A program made the position numbers and the translations under genes. A stretch of 64,000 bases of DNA from Scenedesmus sp. ARA3. Taxonomy: Eukaryota; Chlorophyta; Chlorophyceae; Sphaeropleales; Scenedesmaceae. The stretch covers positions 71,866 to 135,865 of the forward strand of contig RWJK01001672.1 of the NCBI GenBank assembly GCA_004335835.1, given 5' to 3'. Each line of letters opens with the position of its first letter. Position 1 is the stretch's first letter. The notes beneath the pieces are model-generated. The model had not been told where the DNA came from and did no database searches. It saw nothing but the letters and a program-made list of their open reading frames with translations. This document shows positions 1 through 12,756 of the stretch, in pieces.

Positions 1-631
1 TATGCAGCCGAAGCCCCAGCCGCGCAGCAGCCCACACTAAGCCGATCACACCCGTTGACTCAGCCACTACTGCTGCACGTGCTGACAGTACTTGGCTCAG
101 CTGGTCTGCTACACCCTTTGGTAGGCTGTAGCTGGGCACGACATCGAGCGCCCCTTCGGCTAGCAGCAGCAGTAGCTGCGGATGATGACTCAGCATTGTC
201 CAGCTGCTCCAAGCTGTACAGAGCCCACACTGCATCTGACAGGTCCCCAGGCTGCAGCTGTGCTGCTGCCTCGCGGGTGAATGCAGCAGCAGCGAAATCG
301 GCCAGCCATTGGCGGCCAGGGTTGTGGCCTGCTGCTGCCAGGGCCCAGATGCAGCGGCAGCGCTGCTGCGGATGCATGCGAGATAGCCTGCGAGCAAAAG
401 TCCACACATATACAGGATTCAGATGTGCAGCAAATCACACTGGACGTGTGTATACAAATACTACTCATGCAAGACACTGCCGGGGTCCTGGGCGTGCATA
501 CATACGGCGCATTGCCTTGCTGGGAAAGTAGCAAGTCAGAAAAAGAAGCAGAATGATGAGTGTTAGTAGCAGTGCATTCTCACCTGCTGTGCACCTGCTC
601 AGCCAGTGCCTCCATCCAACCAGGCGGCACA

Positions 632-665
<34 letters not shown>

Positions 666-3600
666 GGCCTACCAGCACTGCCACTGCTACAGCTGCGTCA
701 GCCACAGCAGCATCTGACAGCTGCGGCCACGCCCCTGCCACGTCAGCACAGAAGCGCTGCAGCAGCAGCCGGCTGGCAGAGCATTCAAACTTGGTCAACA
801 GGTTGACCATGGTGCTGACCTCTGTTTGACCAGGGCCCTGCTGCTGCTGCTGCTGCTGCTGCTCTAGCAGCTGGCCATCTAGCTGGCTTGCAACGGTGCG
901 CAGCAGCTGCTGCACAGGCACGTCGCTGCTCCTGCCAATGCTGCTGCCTGCTGCTACAGTACTGCTGCTGGTGCTGCTGGCGGCACCTTCGCTGCTGCTG
1001 CTGCTGCTGTTGGCGCTGCTGCTAGATCCACTGCCAGTTGAGTACTGCCCATCAGCTGACAGATACAACCTCCCCAGTGCCCAGATCAGCTCCGACAGCT
1101 GCGGTTTAGTCAGCTGCTGAACCCCAGGTGCTGCTACAGCTGCAAACTGGTTTAGCCACTTGCTCGGCAACTTGACTGCTGCAGCATTGCTGCTGCCGCT
1201 GCAGCGCGCAATGGCCCACGCTGCCCCACACAGCTGCTGCGGACTCAGCTGACTAAACCTGTCATAGCTCTTGCTAATCAGCATGTTGATCAGGGACTGC
1301 AGGGTTTTAGGGTTTGCGCCCAGCTGGACTAAACCCCAGGCGGCATCTGCCAGCCCGCTGAGGTTTAGCGGCGCCTTGTAATCTGGGCTGTTGAGGATGC
1401 GAGATGCATCCATGTAGCTGCTGCCGAGCCTGCTGGTTGCCACAGCCGCCAGCTCAGACACAAACCTTGGATCTGGGCTGTAGCTGTCACTATCCCTGCT
1501 GCTGCTGCTGCTGCTGCTGGCAGAGGCAGCTTGGCCTGCTGCTGTCAATGCAGCAGCAGCATGGCAGATCGCTGCCAGCGTCTGGCTGTCTGCAGCCGCC
1601 AGCTGCTGCTGCACAGCCGCCAGGAACCCCCGCAGCCAAACCCCGGACGGCACAACCCCAGCCGCCGCCAAACTCTGCAGCACAGCGGCCATGTCTTTTG
1701 CGCTCGCCGTCCCTGCTGCTGCTGCAGCAGCAGCACGCTCCAGGTAGCTACCCATCAGCTGATCGTCCGGATCCATATCTAGCTTCTTCAACGCTGTCAT
1801 AACACCCGAGATCTGGACCGCTGTCAGGCGATCTACTGCAGTTTGAAGCTGACTCAGCGCCTCAGTGAGGACTGCTGAGGGTGCTTTGACTGGCAGCTGG
1901 CTCAGTGCATGCAGCAGGCTGACCAGCGCTTGCTCGCCGCCGGGAGATGCCACTGCTGCCCGCAGCTTGCCTGCAGAAGACAGCAGAAGACAGCAGAAGA
2001 CAGCAGATCGAAAATGCAGCGCGTAGACGAGGGAGTGCGTGGGAAGGGACCAGCGGTGTTGCAATGGTGACGCAGCCTTCACAACAAGGTCCTTGAACAA
2101 TGACTATTCCATCCCACCAGCCTTGGCTAGCTGGGCTCCCTCCCTGCTGCCCCATCCAGTGCCTGTGCCAGCCAAGCCTCATTTGGAGTGTAGCCAAGCT
2201 GCCCCAGCGCGCCCAGCAACACTACACCAGGCCACATGTAAACGCCCCAAACAGGGCACCACTCACACTCCTACCAAGGGCACCGCTCTTGCTGCATCTC
2301 ACCTGCTGCGCCGTCCAGCGCCTGTGCCAGCCAAGCTTCATCTGGCGTGTAGCCAAGCTGCCCCAGTGCGCCCAGCACTGCCGCCAGCTCGCCCGCAGTG
2401 GCCCCATCAGGCCCAGCCAGCTGCGGGTTGAGGTGCTTCAGCAGCTGCGAGGTGAACTCGGAAGGGGCGGGGATGGACTGCGCTGTCGTGGCACGCACGC
2501 CCTGCGCACACATTGCACAGTCACAGCAGCAGGGGTGACCAAGCATTCTTTCACAGGAGCATTTGAGCAGCAGCCGTGAAAGTGTACTACTAATGAGTGC
2601 AGGTAGCTGCACAGTGCTGTGTAGGAACGCTATTGCGCCAGCTCCTCTTTCCTACAAAAATATCATCAAAGCAGCACTGGCCTCAGCGTGTCATGTCTCT
2701 TCAGCGTGCCTGTTGTCTAGGCAGGCCTCTGCAAAGATTAAGCCTTGGTGATACAAAGTCATCAGCGGCCAGTGCAACCCACACACTGCACCCACGCGCT
2801 CACACATAGGCACCACATGCATCGGTTGCGACCACACACCACATGCAGCGGCTGACATCACACACATGCAGAAGCTGGCATCGCACACCCGCATTTCACA
2901 GCTGAATCAAAACATGCAGCGGCATGCAGTGGCAGAGAGTGCCGTCTACCAGCAGTGCCGTGGCCTGTCCAAAACCCACAAGCATCAGCATGCAGACCAC
3001 CGCACCGCACCTACGTGTCAACTTTTGTCAGCCGCAGCGCCACCAGCGCCTGCAGGCACTCACACAGCCGCCAAATGCACCAGGCATTTGTCCGCACAGG
3101 CATTGCAAACACCAAAACAAAGAACACAACACACAAGCTGCGGCATAGCATGCAGCAAGGCTGTTTCAAACACCTGCGTGTCCACCTTTGTCAGCCGCAG
3201 CGCCGCCAGCGCCTGCAGGCAGTGCTGCCTGTCCCTAACCCACAAATGACAAACAGTACTACTCAACCCTACCTGCGTGTCAACCTTGGTCAGCCGCAGC
3301 GCCGCCAGCGCCTGCAGGCACTCACACAGCTGGCCCCTGCTCAGGTCGCCTACATAGGCACCAAATGCAGCCCAAAACAAAACAGCACACACCATGTGCA
3401 GCGGCATGCAGCAACGAAGCTGTGCACGCCTGCACGTGCACAAGGTGCTATGGCTTGACATAAAGCAAAACAACAAGCAGTCGAAGCACAGCCAAAAAAC
3501 CAACCGCACCTGTGTGTCCACTTTGGTCAGCCGCAGTGCTGCCAGCGCCTGCAGGCACTCACACAGCTGGCCCCTGCTCAGCCCCCCCAGGCGCGGCATG

Positions 3601-6171
3601 AGGTCAGCCAGGAAGCCGCCCAGCAGCTGTGCCCGGGGCTTCTGCTTGAGCGCCCCAATGCTGCACAGCAGCGCCACGCGGTCGGCATCTGCGAAAAACG
3701 TACGCGGAAACACAACATGAGAAGGTGAGTGGGTTTAGACAGCGCATGCTTCTGGTGCAGGGCCTTGATGCTGTACAGCAGCGTCACACAATTTGTAGGT
3801 ACAATCTTCAATTGAACATGGCATACGTTCGGCACAAGAGACGCATGCTCCAGGGAGCAGCAGCATGTAACGGACATCAACCAACTCTCCCGCTAGACTT
3901 CCTTCACCACTCACGCAAAACCCGTGACTGCACCGCCCAGTTGTTGTAACAACTGCAACCTCACCTGCAAGCTTCTGCAGGGAGCCCTCCAGCTCACTCC
4001 AGTAGCCGTCCAGAACCTCGTACTCCATCAGAACCCTAAGCCCCGCCAGGGCCTGCGCCAGGTCAGCAAACTCCTGCGGTTTAAGCTGACTCAGCCGGGG
4101 TTTAAGGCCCTCCCGCTGAACCGCCGCTACAAAACCCTCCCCAGGCGCGACACCCAGCACCTGCAGTGCCTGCAGCAGCTGCACCAGCTGCCTTGTAGTG
4201 AGATCTGCCAAGTTGTGCTCATGTGACAGCTCCCCTAGCAGCTGCAAAACCGCAGATTCCTGCGATGGTTCTGCAGCGCTGAACCCCATCTGCAGGCCCA
4301 GGGTCGCCAGGATGTGTGTCAGCTGCTGGGGTTTAAACGTCGCTGATGCAGCAGCGGTTTGCACCAGCAGGCCACCCAGCAGCCGCTGCAGCTGGGGATC
4401 ACCCTGCTGCTGCTGCTGCTGCTGTGCTGCTGCTGGTGCTGCATACCAGCCGCTGAATGCTTCCACTACTGCCAGGCTGTCTGCTGCTGACAGCTGCCGC
4501 AGCTGCCTTGATAGGGCAGAGGCCATCTCAGACAGCCACTCGGGGGCTGCAAATGAACACAGTACAACACAACAGACCAGCAGCAGCAGCCGGAAGAGCA
4601 CCATTGCAAAAAATCGAACACAAACCAGCATCAGCAGCAGTGCTTACGAGAGTGGTAGCCTTCTGCAGACCTCCCATGCACTACAGCATGCGACGGAAAG
4701 GGTGGCTGTTGTTTCAGGCAACCAGCCGCTCGAATAAGAGCAACAGCTGCACGCATAATATAGCTTCTCGCACTGCAACATGTTTTGCAGAGCGGTTTGA
4801 AAAGCACGGTATGCTGCTCACCTGGTTGCGCCTCTGCAGCCGCCACGCCCCGCACCAGCCGCATCAGCACGCTGCTGCTGCTGCCGCTCATGCTGCCGGC
4901 AGCAGCAGCAGCAACAGCAGCCATGCTCGCTGCCACATCTAGCCCTTTGTGAGCCTCCTGCAGCTTAAAAGCTAGCCCTGGCTGCTGCACTTTCACCTCA
5001 GTCATTGCAAACACGATGTCAGATGCTGCTGTTGCATCCAATACAGCAGCATTCTTCAGATCTGCTGCTGAAGCCGCACTACTGCCAGCAGCAGCAGCAG
5101 CAGCAGCAGCAACAAGTGCTGCAGCAAAGTCCAGTCTATCTGACTCGGCAGGCCCAGGCCCCGAGGGGCCACCCCCCATGCCTGGCTTGCTGCTGTCAGC
5201 AGCAGCAGCAGGCTGCTGCAGCGCCCCCAGCTGCACTGCTGCCACTGCCAGCTGACCAATCGCTGCAGCAGGTGGCGGCGGCTTGTCAAACGCTGCTGCT
5301 GCTGCTGGCTTCTTGCCGGATTCTGCTGCTGGGGGTTGCTCTGGCTGCTGCTGCAGCTCGGCGGTGAGCTGCTGCAGCTGCTGCTGCGTGCAACTCATCC
5401 ATGACTTGAGCCAAGCTGGAGACAACCTGGCCACCCCTGTTGCAGCACTCTTGCCTGCCTGCCCAGTAGCAGCAGCTCCAGCACCAGCAGCAGCAGAAGA
5501 GCTAGCTGCTGCTGCTGCTGTTGTGATGGTTGCTGCCAGTGCTGCTGCCATAGATGCCAGCTGGGTGGGGCTCAGGTGCACTAGCTTGGGCTGTGATGCA
5601 GCCTGGAAGCTGTTGAGCCAGGCTGGGCGCGGGCACAGTTGCAGCGCGGCGGCAGCCTGCACAGAAACAGTGACACGGCAGGACATGTTGCACGAGTCAG
5701 TGACAGCTGGGGATTTGATGCAGCTTGGAAGCCGTTGAGACATGCAGGGCGGGGGCACAGCTGCAGCGCAGCAGCAGCCTGCACAGAAACAGTGACACAG
5801 CACGACAAAGCAGGACACATTGCACAAGTGAGTAGTAGCTTGGGCTGTGAGGCAGCGTAAAAGCTGTTGCAGCCCAGCAGCAGCCTGCACAGCGGCACAG
5901 CTTCACGTGGCGAGCAGCGGCAACAGGCAAGCAATGTACGCTTGTAAACATATAAAACGCATATGCCGAAACATGATGGCAAAGCAGCCTTTGTGCACCA
6001 GGCAGGAGTGTGACATACGGCCGGCGGCAGCAGCAGCAGCAGAAGCGCACCTGCACCACGCCCAGCAGCTGCTCAGCGCGCAGCGCCCCCAGCTGCAGCT
6101 GCAGCATGGTCGCCAGGTCATCAGCAAATGCAAGCACCCCAGCACTGCCCCTGCTCAGCGCTGCAGGCTCC

Positions 6172-6202
<31 letters not shown>

Positions 6203-7700
6203 GTTCAGCGACGGCTGCCCTGCCCTCGTTTGTTTCCGGCAGCCTTGCAATTAGTGCAGCGAGGTGATGTGGCCGCAGGCGCTGCTGCTGCCGCTCAAAG
6301 AGCTGCTGCAGCTCCCGCGTGCTGCGGCTGCTGCTGATGCGCTGCAGCAGGAAATCTGGCCGGCGAGCAGGGGCAGCATCTGCTGCAGCAGCATCCCCAG
6401 CTGCTGCTGCTGCTGCTGCTGGTGATGCGGTCTGGGCACGTGATGGGCTCGCGGCTGCTGCTGCTGCTGCCTGCTGCTGTGCCTGCAGCTGTTTGAGCTC
6501 TGCGAGTGCTGCTGCCGCTGCTGCTGCTGTCTCTGCAGAGATGTTCAGGGCTGGCAGCTGCTGGGGCAGTGGCGGTGCTGCTGCTGCTGCTGCTGTTGCG
6601 TCGATCCGTTCTGAAGCAGATGCAGCTGCAGGGGTGGTTGCTGCTTGATCCTGAGCAGCAGCAAGTTGCTGCACTGGCACAGGTTCAGCAGATACTGCTT
6701 CAGCTGCTTGTGCTGCTGATTTTGCTGCTGGTGCCGGTGCTGCTGCTGCTGCTGCAGGCACTGCATCAGCAGGCTCGCCCACAGCAGCCGCTGCCTTGTC
6801 AACAGGCGCCACCTCAGTTGCAGCAGTCGCAGGGGCAGCTGCTTGCGGCTGCTGCTGTTGCTGCTGCTGTGCCTGCAGCACCTGAGCCATCACCTGGTTC
6901 ATGCGCTGCAGCTGCTCCAGCTGTGCCTTCATACTTGCAGCACTGCTGCTGCTGCTGCTGCTGCTGCCGCTGCTGCTGCCGCTGCTGCTGCTTGATTTAG
7001 GAGGGCTTCGCGCCTCACCAGCAGCAACTTGCGCCTTTGCCTTGCCTGCCTTGGCATCAGGGCTGCTGCTGCTGCTGCTGCTGCTGCTGCCCTTGCCTTT
7101 CGCAGCTGCCTTGCCAGCTGCAACAGCTGCTGCTGTTGCTGCTGCTTTGGCTGGCTTTTCATGCGAAGCTGCTCGACTGCCCTTCTTTGCAGCAGCAGCG
7201 CCTGTTGCACTTGCAGCCTTGCTGGTGCTGCTGGCCTTGCGAGCCTTGGCTGCTGCTGCTGCTGCTGCCGCCAGCTTCTGACCTGCTTCGCGAGCAGCAG
7301 CAGCGTCGCTGCTGACCGGCTTTCCCCCAGCAGCAGCGCCACCCAGCACGGCCTTGGCAGCAGTTGCTGCTGCTGTTGCTGCTGCCAGCTGCTCCCTCAC
7401 CTCCCTGGCTGCCTTGCCAGGAAGGGAGATGCTGGCGTCAACAGCAGCAGCAGCAGCAGCAGGAGTAGCGGGCTCAGCAGTAGCAGCAGGAGCGGGCGTT
7501 GGCTCCTGTACTGGCGCTGCCGGCACTGCTGGTACTGCTGCTGCAGCAGCCTGAGTGACCCCCTGCTGCGGCTGCTGCTGCTGCTGCTGCTGCTGCTGCA
7601 TTGCCTGAGGTTTTGGCTGCAATGCAGCTGCTGCTGTTTCTGCTGCAGCTGGTGCCGCTGCTGCAGGTGCTGGTGCCGCAGGTATTGCAGGTGCTGCTGG

Positions 7701-7733
<33 letters not shown>

Positions 7734-8603
7734 TGCTGCAGGTGCTGCTGGTGCTGCAGGTGCAGGTTCAACCTGTTCCTGCAAGGCCGCTGGTGCTGCT
7801 GTTGCTGCAGGTGTTGCTGCTGCAGGTGCAACCTGTTCCTGCACAGCTGCCGGTGCTGCAGCTGGTGTGCTGCCGCTTGCTTGCGCCGCCGCCATCTGCT
7901 GCTGCATCTGCTGCATCTGCGCCCACAGCATAGCATTCTGCTGCTGCGCTGCCTGCAGCATTGCCGTCATCTGCTGCATCTGCTGCTGCATTTGCAGCTG
8001 CATCTGCGTCATGGCCTGCATGTCAGCTAGGCCTCCGGCTGGTGCTGCTGCTGGTGAGAAGCTTGCTCCCAGCTGCTGTGGCAGTGCTTCTTGTGCTGCT
8101 GCTGCCCCTGCAGTGTTCACTTCTGCAGCGCTGGCAGCAGCATCAACAACAGGGCTGTGTGTCCCATTGACAGCTGCTGCTGCAGGCTCTGGGGTGTGGC
8201 CAGGCGCTTGCTCAGTGGCGGGCGGTGCTGCTGCAGGCACTGTGAGGGGCCTCCTACTGCTGCTGACAGAGCGGCTGTTGCATGGCAGCTGCACGTAGCG
8301 TGCCTGCACAGTGTGTGGTGATTGCAGGGCGCGGGAAAACGCAGCGATCAAGTTAGCAGTTTGTTGTGGAGTAGAGTGTCCATTTGCCGCTGCCTGTGCA
8401 AGAAACAGCTGCCTGTGCAAGAAGGAGATTGCAGGGGTGGGACAACAAAAGGCGGCAAGTGAAGCTGGCTGCTGTGGCTGCTGCAGATGGGTGATGTGTG
8501 GCTTGTGTGTGTATGCTTGCAGCATCTGACAGCTGGCTGCAGGGTCAAGATACGCCCCGCATAGCAGAGCCCTTGCCTCTTGCAAAGACGACATACATAT
8601 CAT
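1..8603 (-). CDS. OPR-like organellar RNA-binding protein, partial (C-terminus beyond left edge)
   Basis: Spliced minus-strand gene. Best exons: 8603(?)-6051, 5656-4822, 4546-3965, 3688-3510, 2501-2303, 1970-584, 387-1; the internal phases agree at every junction. The protein carries many degenerate ~38-residue helical repeats with the core 'L..a.WalarLG..p...wl', for example LSDAVWALYSLEQL, LCGAAWAIARC, LADAAWGLVQLG and FADLAQALAGLR. This is the pattern of octotricopeptide (OPR, Tbc2-like) proteins, which bind specific chloroplast or mitochondrial RNAs and control their stability or translation. The first exon is mostly low-complexity Ala/Gln/Ser and then an N-terminal OPR-like block (residues RISSSRSTRELQQLF and on). 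The start is uncertain: 8603 is the first ATG of the open frame, but a later start near 8300 with a transit-like CNSRSVSSSRRPL is possible. The last exon appears to change frame near 190. No C-terminal RAP domain is visible; it may lie outside the window. Confidence 0.72.
1971..2007 (-). repeat. 10-bp tandem repeat at a 3' splice site
   Basis: About 3.7 units of a 10-bp CAGCAGAAGA-type repeat (CTTCTGCTGT in the sense of the transcript) sit directly before the acceptor at 1971-1973, so the pyrimidine tract of this intron is itself a tandem repeat. Confidence 0.8.
2130..2385 (-). repeat. Duplicated 3' end of OPR exon 2501-2303
   Basis: The exon end coding GYTPDEAWLAQALDG is repeated 159 bp downstream on the minus strand, at about 2225-2155. 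The copy is diverged but still recognisable over about 60 bp. Confidence 0.75.
3001..3570 (-). repeat. Four copies of an exon 3' end (donor side) in the OPR gene
   Basis: The end of exon 3688-3510, reading LQALAALRLTKVDTQ before the donor, recurs with donors at about 3273, 3174 and 3011 (spacings 237, 99 and 163 bp). All copies keep a GT after the final CAG or its equivalent. The copies at 3273 and 3174 are nearly identical to the exon. Confidence 0.85.
3639..3800 (-). repeat. Duplicated 5' part of the same OPR exon
   Basis: The acceptor-side segment of exon 3688-3510 (3639-3690) has a diverged copy 110 bp away at about 3749-3790, reading VTLLYSIKALHQK against VALLCSIGALKQK in the exon. Confidence 0.6.
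5594..5900 (-). repeat. Three tandem copies of an exon 5' end (acceptor side) in the OPR gene
   Basis: The acceptor of exon 5656-4822 and the first ~60 exon bases (reading QAAAALQLCPRPAWLNSFQ) are repeated upstream inside the intron, beginning near 5716 and 5848 (spacings 122 and 132 bp). The second copy reads QAAAALQLCPRPACLNGFQ and still has TGTGCAG before it; the third is more degenerate. Confidence 0.85.
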
Positions 8604-9495
8604 GGTTGTACCAGCATGCTAGCAATTACGGATTCATAACCATCATGGATCTGAATGTGAACAAGCTAATGATGCTGACCGCAACACTGGCCAAGTCCAT
8701 GACTGGCTTCAGAGAATGTTTGTTGCAGGATGCAGGCGAGGCTGCAGCTGCACTGCTGACGCACCTGGCGGTGAGCAGTTGAGCTTGGCAGGAGGCTGCG
8801 GTGGCCTGGCACAGCCTGGCAGCGCTTCTGAGGCACTGCCAGAGACTGCTGCAGCCGCATGGTGCAGCAGTAGATGTTACTGACCTTGGCTAGGTGCGGC
8901 CAGCAGCCACAGGTGTCTTTGAGCAGCAGCACAGGGCCACTGACTTCTTAGTGGCTGAGCCTGCAGAGTTGAAAGGCGGTATAGCGTGATGTAAAACGGT
9001 AAGGAAGCGATCTGAAGCGGGTTGGAGCAAAGCAGTTGTGGGCATGGTGTCCAGAGTCTCTGTCGGCAGCAGACACCCGAGACACATCCGTTGACGTCTG
9101 GGTGACAGTACACTGCTATAAACCAGTCACACAACATAGAGTAATACTTACATTTTCAAACAACTGTGCAAGCAGCAGCACACCTGCAGCGTTCTCTCAA
9201 GCTGTCGTCGGCAGCTTGCCAAACGGCGTCTGATCGCAAGTTTGGTTACACTCAAGAGCTTGATCAAAGAGATGAAAACTCAGGAAGGCAGAAAAACATG
9301 CGTTGCTGCTGCGTCTGCTGCCTCTCACTCTGCGTCATACTTGTTACGCCTGTAGGCCTTCCATTAGCAGTTATCTGTGTCCGTGATCAGGCTCCTCAGC
9401 CACCTATGACTCTTCTATTGTAGCTTCAAGGTGTTTGCTGCGTATGTCTGTTTGCCTGCTAGCAGCATCTGCTTGCCCTACTGGACACACGCATC
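8604..9495. promoter_or_regulatory. Shared upstream region of divergent OPR and PGM2-like genes
   Basis: 892 bp between two divergent starts. No gene can be supported: the open frames on both strands are short and dissimilar to known proteins. I see no clear TATA box or motif. It must hold both promoters and 5' UTRs, and possibly an upstream exon of the minus-strand gene. Confidence 0.4.
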
Positions 9496-12400
9496 ATGGA
9501 CGTGAGGAAGCACGTGAGGACAGTGCCAACCCATAGCTCATACGCCCCATCGAAGCCAGCTGTAGCATCCTTCAATCCTTCAAGAATGCAGCGAGTCGTT
9601 GCAGCATCGGCAGCAGCAGGCAACGTGCAGGAGAAGACACAGGAATGGCTGTCCATGGACAGGGATGCAGCATCTAGGGCAGCAGTGGAGCAGCTGCTGC
9701 AAAAGCAGTCACATACAGAGCTGGAGGAGCTCATGTGCAAACGGCTTGAGTTTGGTGAGCAAAACACTACTGGCAGGTGCTAGTTCTACAGCAAACATGC
9801 AGTAGTAAAGGGTGGTTTGCTTGTGCGGTAATCACCTGCAGATGCCCTGCACGATCCATTGCTGTCAGAGCTGGTGCAAGCTGATTGCAAGCTGCATGCT
9901 CAATAACAGCCTAACTCACATGCATTACAAACACGATCGTGTGTTACATGTGAAAATTGCTAGTTAGGATTGCTAGCAGCAGTAGCAGCTGTAGACAGCA
10001 ACTCCTGCAGGCACTCGCACATGCTCTCCTGCACAGTACCGCCAACTGGGCAACATCAGCTATGCTTTGCAAGCAAACACAAGCCCCTAGTACTTTGCAC
10101 TCAGCCATGTCTGAAACGGCTCGCTGCTTTGCCTGCAGGAACTGCTGGCTTGCGCGCCAAGATGGGTCCAGGGTTCAACCGCATGAACGCAGTGACCATC
10201 CAGCAGACTACGCAGGGCCTGCTGCGCTACCTGCAGCAGCAGGCGCCACAGCAGCTGGCAGACAATGGCGTGATCATAGGTGGGAGCAGCAGCAGCAGCA
10301 GCAGCAGCAGCGGTTGCAGCGGTTGCAGTGGCTGCAGTTTTGCTGCGATTGCAGTGACTGTGACTGTTGCATCAGTTGCAGCGGTTGCGCTGCATTGGAC
10401 TGAGCAGTGCAGCTGGCACCCGCTGAAGTGCACCAGCAGCAGCAGCGGCAGCAGCAGTTTTTGAGTGCCAGTGTGACACGCAGGCTGTTTGTGTGTACTG
10501 CACGGCTTGCTGTCGCACGCCTCTTTATATGCCGTCTTCAGCTTGCTCACAATGCACCAGCCAGCTCGCTGCGTATTGTGTGCAGCAAGCATGTGGGTAG
10601 GTGCTTGCTGCAGACGTATGCAGCCAGCTCCAAATGAAGGAGCTTAACGTGTACCGCATCATGTCAACGTTGTGTTGCTGCCTGCAGGCTTCGATGCGCG
10701 GCACAACTCCAAGGACTATGCCCACCTGGCAGCAGCGGTGTTTGCCTCTGCAGGCGTCAAGGTGCGGCTCTGCCTGCACCGCCTTCACTGCCTAGGCTGA
10801 TTAGTTGACGCAGGCAGTTTTGGCTGGGACATTTGGGATGCAAAGGTGTGCATTGCGTGCGTGGTGTTCACTCTCTTACGTCCTGGTAACAAAAGCGTTC
10901 ACCTTGTTTAGTGCGAAAGATGCTGCCAGGACCCGCATGTCACGACCCCTCTTGTTGCGCAGCTGGACCGGCGGCATGAACCATGGGAGACATGATGATA
11001 AAGTCCGCTTCAAATGCCTGCTGCCGTTGCTGCCACCTGCCAGGTGGCGCTGCCGGGCGGCTTTGTGCCCACGCCCTTTGTGGCTGCTGGCGTGGCGCTG
11101 CTGGGCTGCGCTGCTGGCGTGATGGTCACCGCCTCCCACAATACCAAGGAGTACAACGGGTACAAGGTCAGGCCAACAACAACCAAAGCTCATGTTTAGA
11201 TTGTTTCCATTTTCCATTGATTTCTTCCCCGCTCCAGTGCTTCTTTGGCTGCTAAAGGCTGCAAGGCGAGGTGGGAAGACCACATAGTTGCTTTCACAAC
11301 AGACACACAACCTGCATTGGCTGCTGCGCTTGGGCTACGCAACTGCAGGTGTACTGGGGCAACGGCTGCCAGATTATTCCCCCACACGATGCTGGTATTG
11401 CAGCAGCCATAGAAGCCAACCAGCAGCTCTGGCAACTGCCAGAGGAGCTGCCGCAGCAGCTGCTGCACGACCCAACGGACGCCATCAGCAGCAGCTACTA
11501 CGCAAAGCTGCAGCAGCACCTGAGGTTCTGCAGCGCGGCAGAGAATGGCGCTGGTGCACGGGCTGTGTACACTCCGCTGCATGGCGTGGGCGGCAAGTTT
11601 GTGCTGCGGGCGTTCTCGGTGCGTTTTGGCTCAGTGCCACCTGCGCATGGGTTGAGGCTTATGCAGCTGCAACTTGTGTGCGCCGTGAGTTGCGGCTGGC
11701 CGCTGCTAACTGTGCATAAATGCGCAGCTTGAGCCAGGCGATGTGCGTGCAGTTGCCGCCACTCATACGTACAGTCCTGACTTGCGACACCTGCACTGCT
11801 GCTCATGCTTATGTGATATCAAAGCTCAATACCTGCTGGTCTCAGACCATGCGTTCACCCTGTTGTGGCGCATTTCCAATTTGGTGCCAGGACCCACATG
11901 TAACTATCCTTTCTTGCAGGACTTTGGGCTGCCGCCGCTTGTGCTGGTGGAGGCGCAGATGCAGCCCGACCCTGAGTTCCCCACAGTCAGCTTCCCCAAC
12001 CCTGAGGAGGGCGAGGGCACCTGGCAGATGGCCTTCGACACAGGTGACAGACGGGGGTGTTATGTGACATGTTACATGACATGTTACATAACAGTATGTC
12101 GCAAGTACAAGATATAAGAACTGAGGTGTGTGACTTCAGTGGGCTGTCACCATCGTGTTCACATGTGTGTGTGGTGGTCCAACAATTCAGCAGCTGCATG
12201 TCAGCAACAGCATGCTGACCGTCCTGCTGCCGCTGCTGCTGCTGCTGCCGACCATTTCAGCCACCGCCAACAACGTGCAGCTAGTGTTGGCGAATGACCC
12301 TGATGCAGACAGGCTGGCAGCAGCAGAGCAGACGCTGGCTGATGGCAAGGGCACGGGGCAGTTCACAACATTCAGCGGCAATGACATTGGGCTGCTGCTG

Positions 12401-12706
12401 GCTGACTGGGTGTGGACAAACTTCCGGAAACAGCACCCAGAGGTATGGTGCTGCCGGTTATTGTTGTTATCTGCAGTGCTTTGATAGTGTGTTGTGTAAT
12501 AATCATGTGGTGTAGCAGTTGTTGTTGTCCTGGCTGAGCATAGCCGCAGCCGCTGCGCTGCAAAGGTGTGCTGACTGCATGGTGCACCCTGCATTGAGGG
12601 CAGTGATGTGCAGCCTCGCACAGCAGCAGTAGCAGCAGCAGCACGCGTTGATGGCAACCATCTTGCTGCTGGTCAATGTCATTATGCCACTCACATGTTC
12701 TGCCAA

Positions 12707-12756
<50 letters not shown>

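Noticed and set aside
1295..1320. Telomere-like TTTTAGGG word
   Set aside because: A single unit inside a coding exon; no array.
3001..3570. CRISPR-like regularly spaced direct repeats
   Set aside because: Spacing is irregular (99-237 bp), the repeats match the adjacent exon end, and the host is eukaryotic.
7029..8030. 333-codon plus-strand open frame
   Set aside because: Cys/Leu-rich antisense reading of CAG/CTG repeats in the OPR gene; no domain, and the minus strand is clearly coding.
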